Shown: positions 63,285 through 64,000 of the stretch, in pieces
Position numbering within the stretch: the first letter of the stretch is position 1
Layout: each line of letters begins with the position of its first letter
Assembly: GCA_020634575.1 (NCBI GenBank)
Contig: JACKBM010000025.1
Span: 13,415-77,414 of the forward strand
Source: Ardenticatenales bacterium
Lineage (GTDB): Bacteria > Chloroflexota > Anaerolineae > Promineifilales > Promineifilaceae
DNA length: 64,000 nucleotides
Direction of reading: 5' to 3'
Made by a program: the position numbers and the translations under genes
Notes under the pieces: generated by a model
Seen by the model: the letters and a program-made list of their open reading frames with translations, nothing else
What the model was told of the DNA's origin: nothing
Databases searched by the model: none

Positions 63285-64000
63285 ATGAGTAATCCCCCCA
63301 TTGATCAGGTAAAAGAGGCCGAGCAGCTCATTGTTGACGAGGAGGTTAGCAAGGGGTTCCAGACTGACCGGGTCATGACCATTGCCGGCGGTCATTTCAT
63401 CCATGACACTTACAGCGCCTTCATCCCGCCGCTGTTGCCGCTGATTCGGGACTCTCTATCCATCAATAACACGCTGGCTGGCAGCCTGGCCATCGTCGCC
63501 CAAATTCCCAGTATTCTCAACCCATTTATTGGCTATCTCGCGGACCGGGTCAGCGTCCGCTATTTCGTGATTATGGCCCCGGCCATCACCGGTACGGCGA
63601 TGAGTCTGATGGGGCTGGCCAATAGTTATGTGGCGCTGGTGATGCTCTTGCTGGCTGGCGGCGTCAGCATCGCCGCTTTCCACGCACCGGCGCCGGCAAT
63701 GATCGGCCGGATCTCCGGTAAACAGGTCGGCAAGGGGATGAGCTTTTTCATGGCGTCCGGCGAATTGGGGCGGACGATGGGGCCCCTGGCGGTGGCTGGC
63801 GGCATCGAGCTATTTGGTGTGGGGGGCCTCTGGCGCCTGGCCATTGTGGGGTGGATTGTCACGGCGATCCTGTTTGTGCGCCTCCGCGATGTGGCCGCCC
63901 GGCCGAATATCGCTAAAGGTGCGATGAACGATTTCTGGTCGCGAGCCGGTCGCTTCTTTTTGCCACTGGCCCTCCTTATGCTCTTCCGCAATTTTATGAT
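63285..64000 (+). CDS. MFS transporter, fosmidomycin-resistance-like (3' end outside window)
   Basis: The ATG at 63285 follows CGAGGAA. The first 239 residues are seen. Marks are GGHFIHDTYSAFIPPLLPLI, the MFS loop GYLADRVSVRYFVI and FHAPAPAMIGRIS, which fit the Fsr/YfiS-like group of exporters. The substrate is not predictable. It runs off the right edge. Confidence 0.85.
   Translation, partial: MSNPPIDQVKEAEQLIVDEEVSKGFQTDRVMTIAGGHFIHDTYSAFIPPLLPLIRDSLSINNTLAGSLAIVAQIPSILNPFIGYLADRVSVRYFVIMAPAITGTAMSLMGLANSYVALVMLLLAGGVSIAAFHAPAPAMIGRISGKQVGKGMSFFMASGELGRTMGPLAVAGGIELFGVGGLWRLAIVGWIVTAILFVRLRDVAARPNIAKGAMNDFWSRAGRFFLPLALLMLFRNFM

Overview
The window is GC-rich and densely coded, with few RNA features. 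Gene content points to an environmental Chloroflexota bacterium of the Anaerolineae/Ardenticatenia type: a baeRF protein, a GlyA-GcvT fusion, an AOR family oxidoreductase, an Asp-box beta-propeller, GMC and Rieske oxidases, a Flp-type pilin, and intergenic runs of short palindromes. The phylum call is inference from content; no rRNA or tRNA gene was seen.

Bases 1-8130 (minus strand) hold the most notable locus. It is an apparent operon, read leftward from a promoter near 8180-8209: a dynamin-like GTPase, a 421-residue protein with a C-terminal beta-sandwich-like region, a cytoplasmic CAP-domain protein, an E1-like ThiF enzyme, a YukD-like ubiquitin-like protein (Ubl), an E2-like UBC protein, and a membrane-anchored JAB/JAMM isopeptidase that runs off the left edge. 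Six of the seven proteins (all except the Ubl itself) carry one or more short segments of a hydrophobic strand followed by acidic residues, of the form I-x-I-T-x-D-D-L. These resemble SUMO-interacting motifs, and I propose that they bind the Ubl. A UUCG-capped terminator just after the Ubl gene probably sets its dose above that of E2 and JAB.

Bases 8.5-32 kb are mixed metabolic genes: a lone molybdenum hydroxylase subunit, PadR plus GyrI-like proteins with a 36-bp dyad operator, an MFS exporter, AOR, a GMC oxidoreductase, the GlyA-GcvT fusion, a GH13 glycosidase, greA plus a CBS protein, baeRF, an enolase-superfamily dehydratase, a class V aminotransferase, a sulfatase and a Rieske oxygenase. 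Bases 32-44.5 kb hold a catabolic/redox set (LLM flavin enzyme, gamma-glutamyltransferase, class III aminotransferase, sulfotransferase, AKR, MDR, methyltransferase, extradiol dioxygenase, HpaB). Seven of these are broken by small indels, plus the histidine phosphatase at 32.2 kb and the epimerase at 26 kb. Many of the indels fall in homopolymers, so base-calling error is likelier than decay.

Bases 44.7-64 kb carry an M20 peptidase plus nucleoside hydrolase, a monomeric sarcosine oxidase-like flavoenzyme, the Asp-box propeller, hisC, an AKR, an RRM protein, a secreted CAP protein, a Flp pilin, pncB plus an AraD1-type hydrolase, a lipoprotein, a DbpA-RBD/SF1 helicase fusion, a TspO-like protein behind a consensus promoter that implies a leaderless mRNA, and a partial MFS gene.

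Several repeat classes run through the window: arrays of ACCCG(A/T)CGGGT or CCTGTCAGG palindromes between genes, two families of small elements with inverted ends, one ATTCCC-N8-GGGAAT pair, and a decamer palindrome ACCGGCCGGT that I count 24 times, mostly inside genes.
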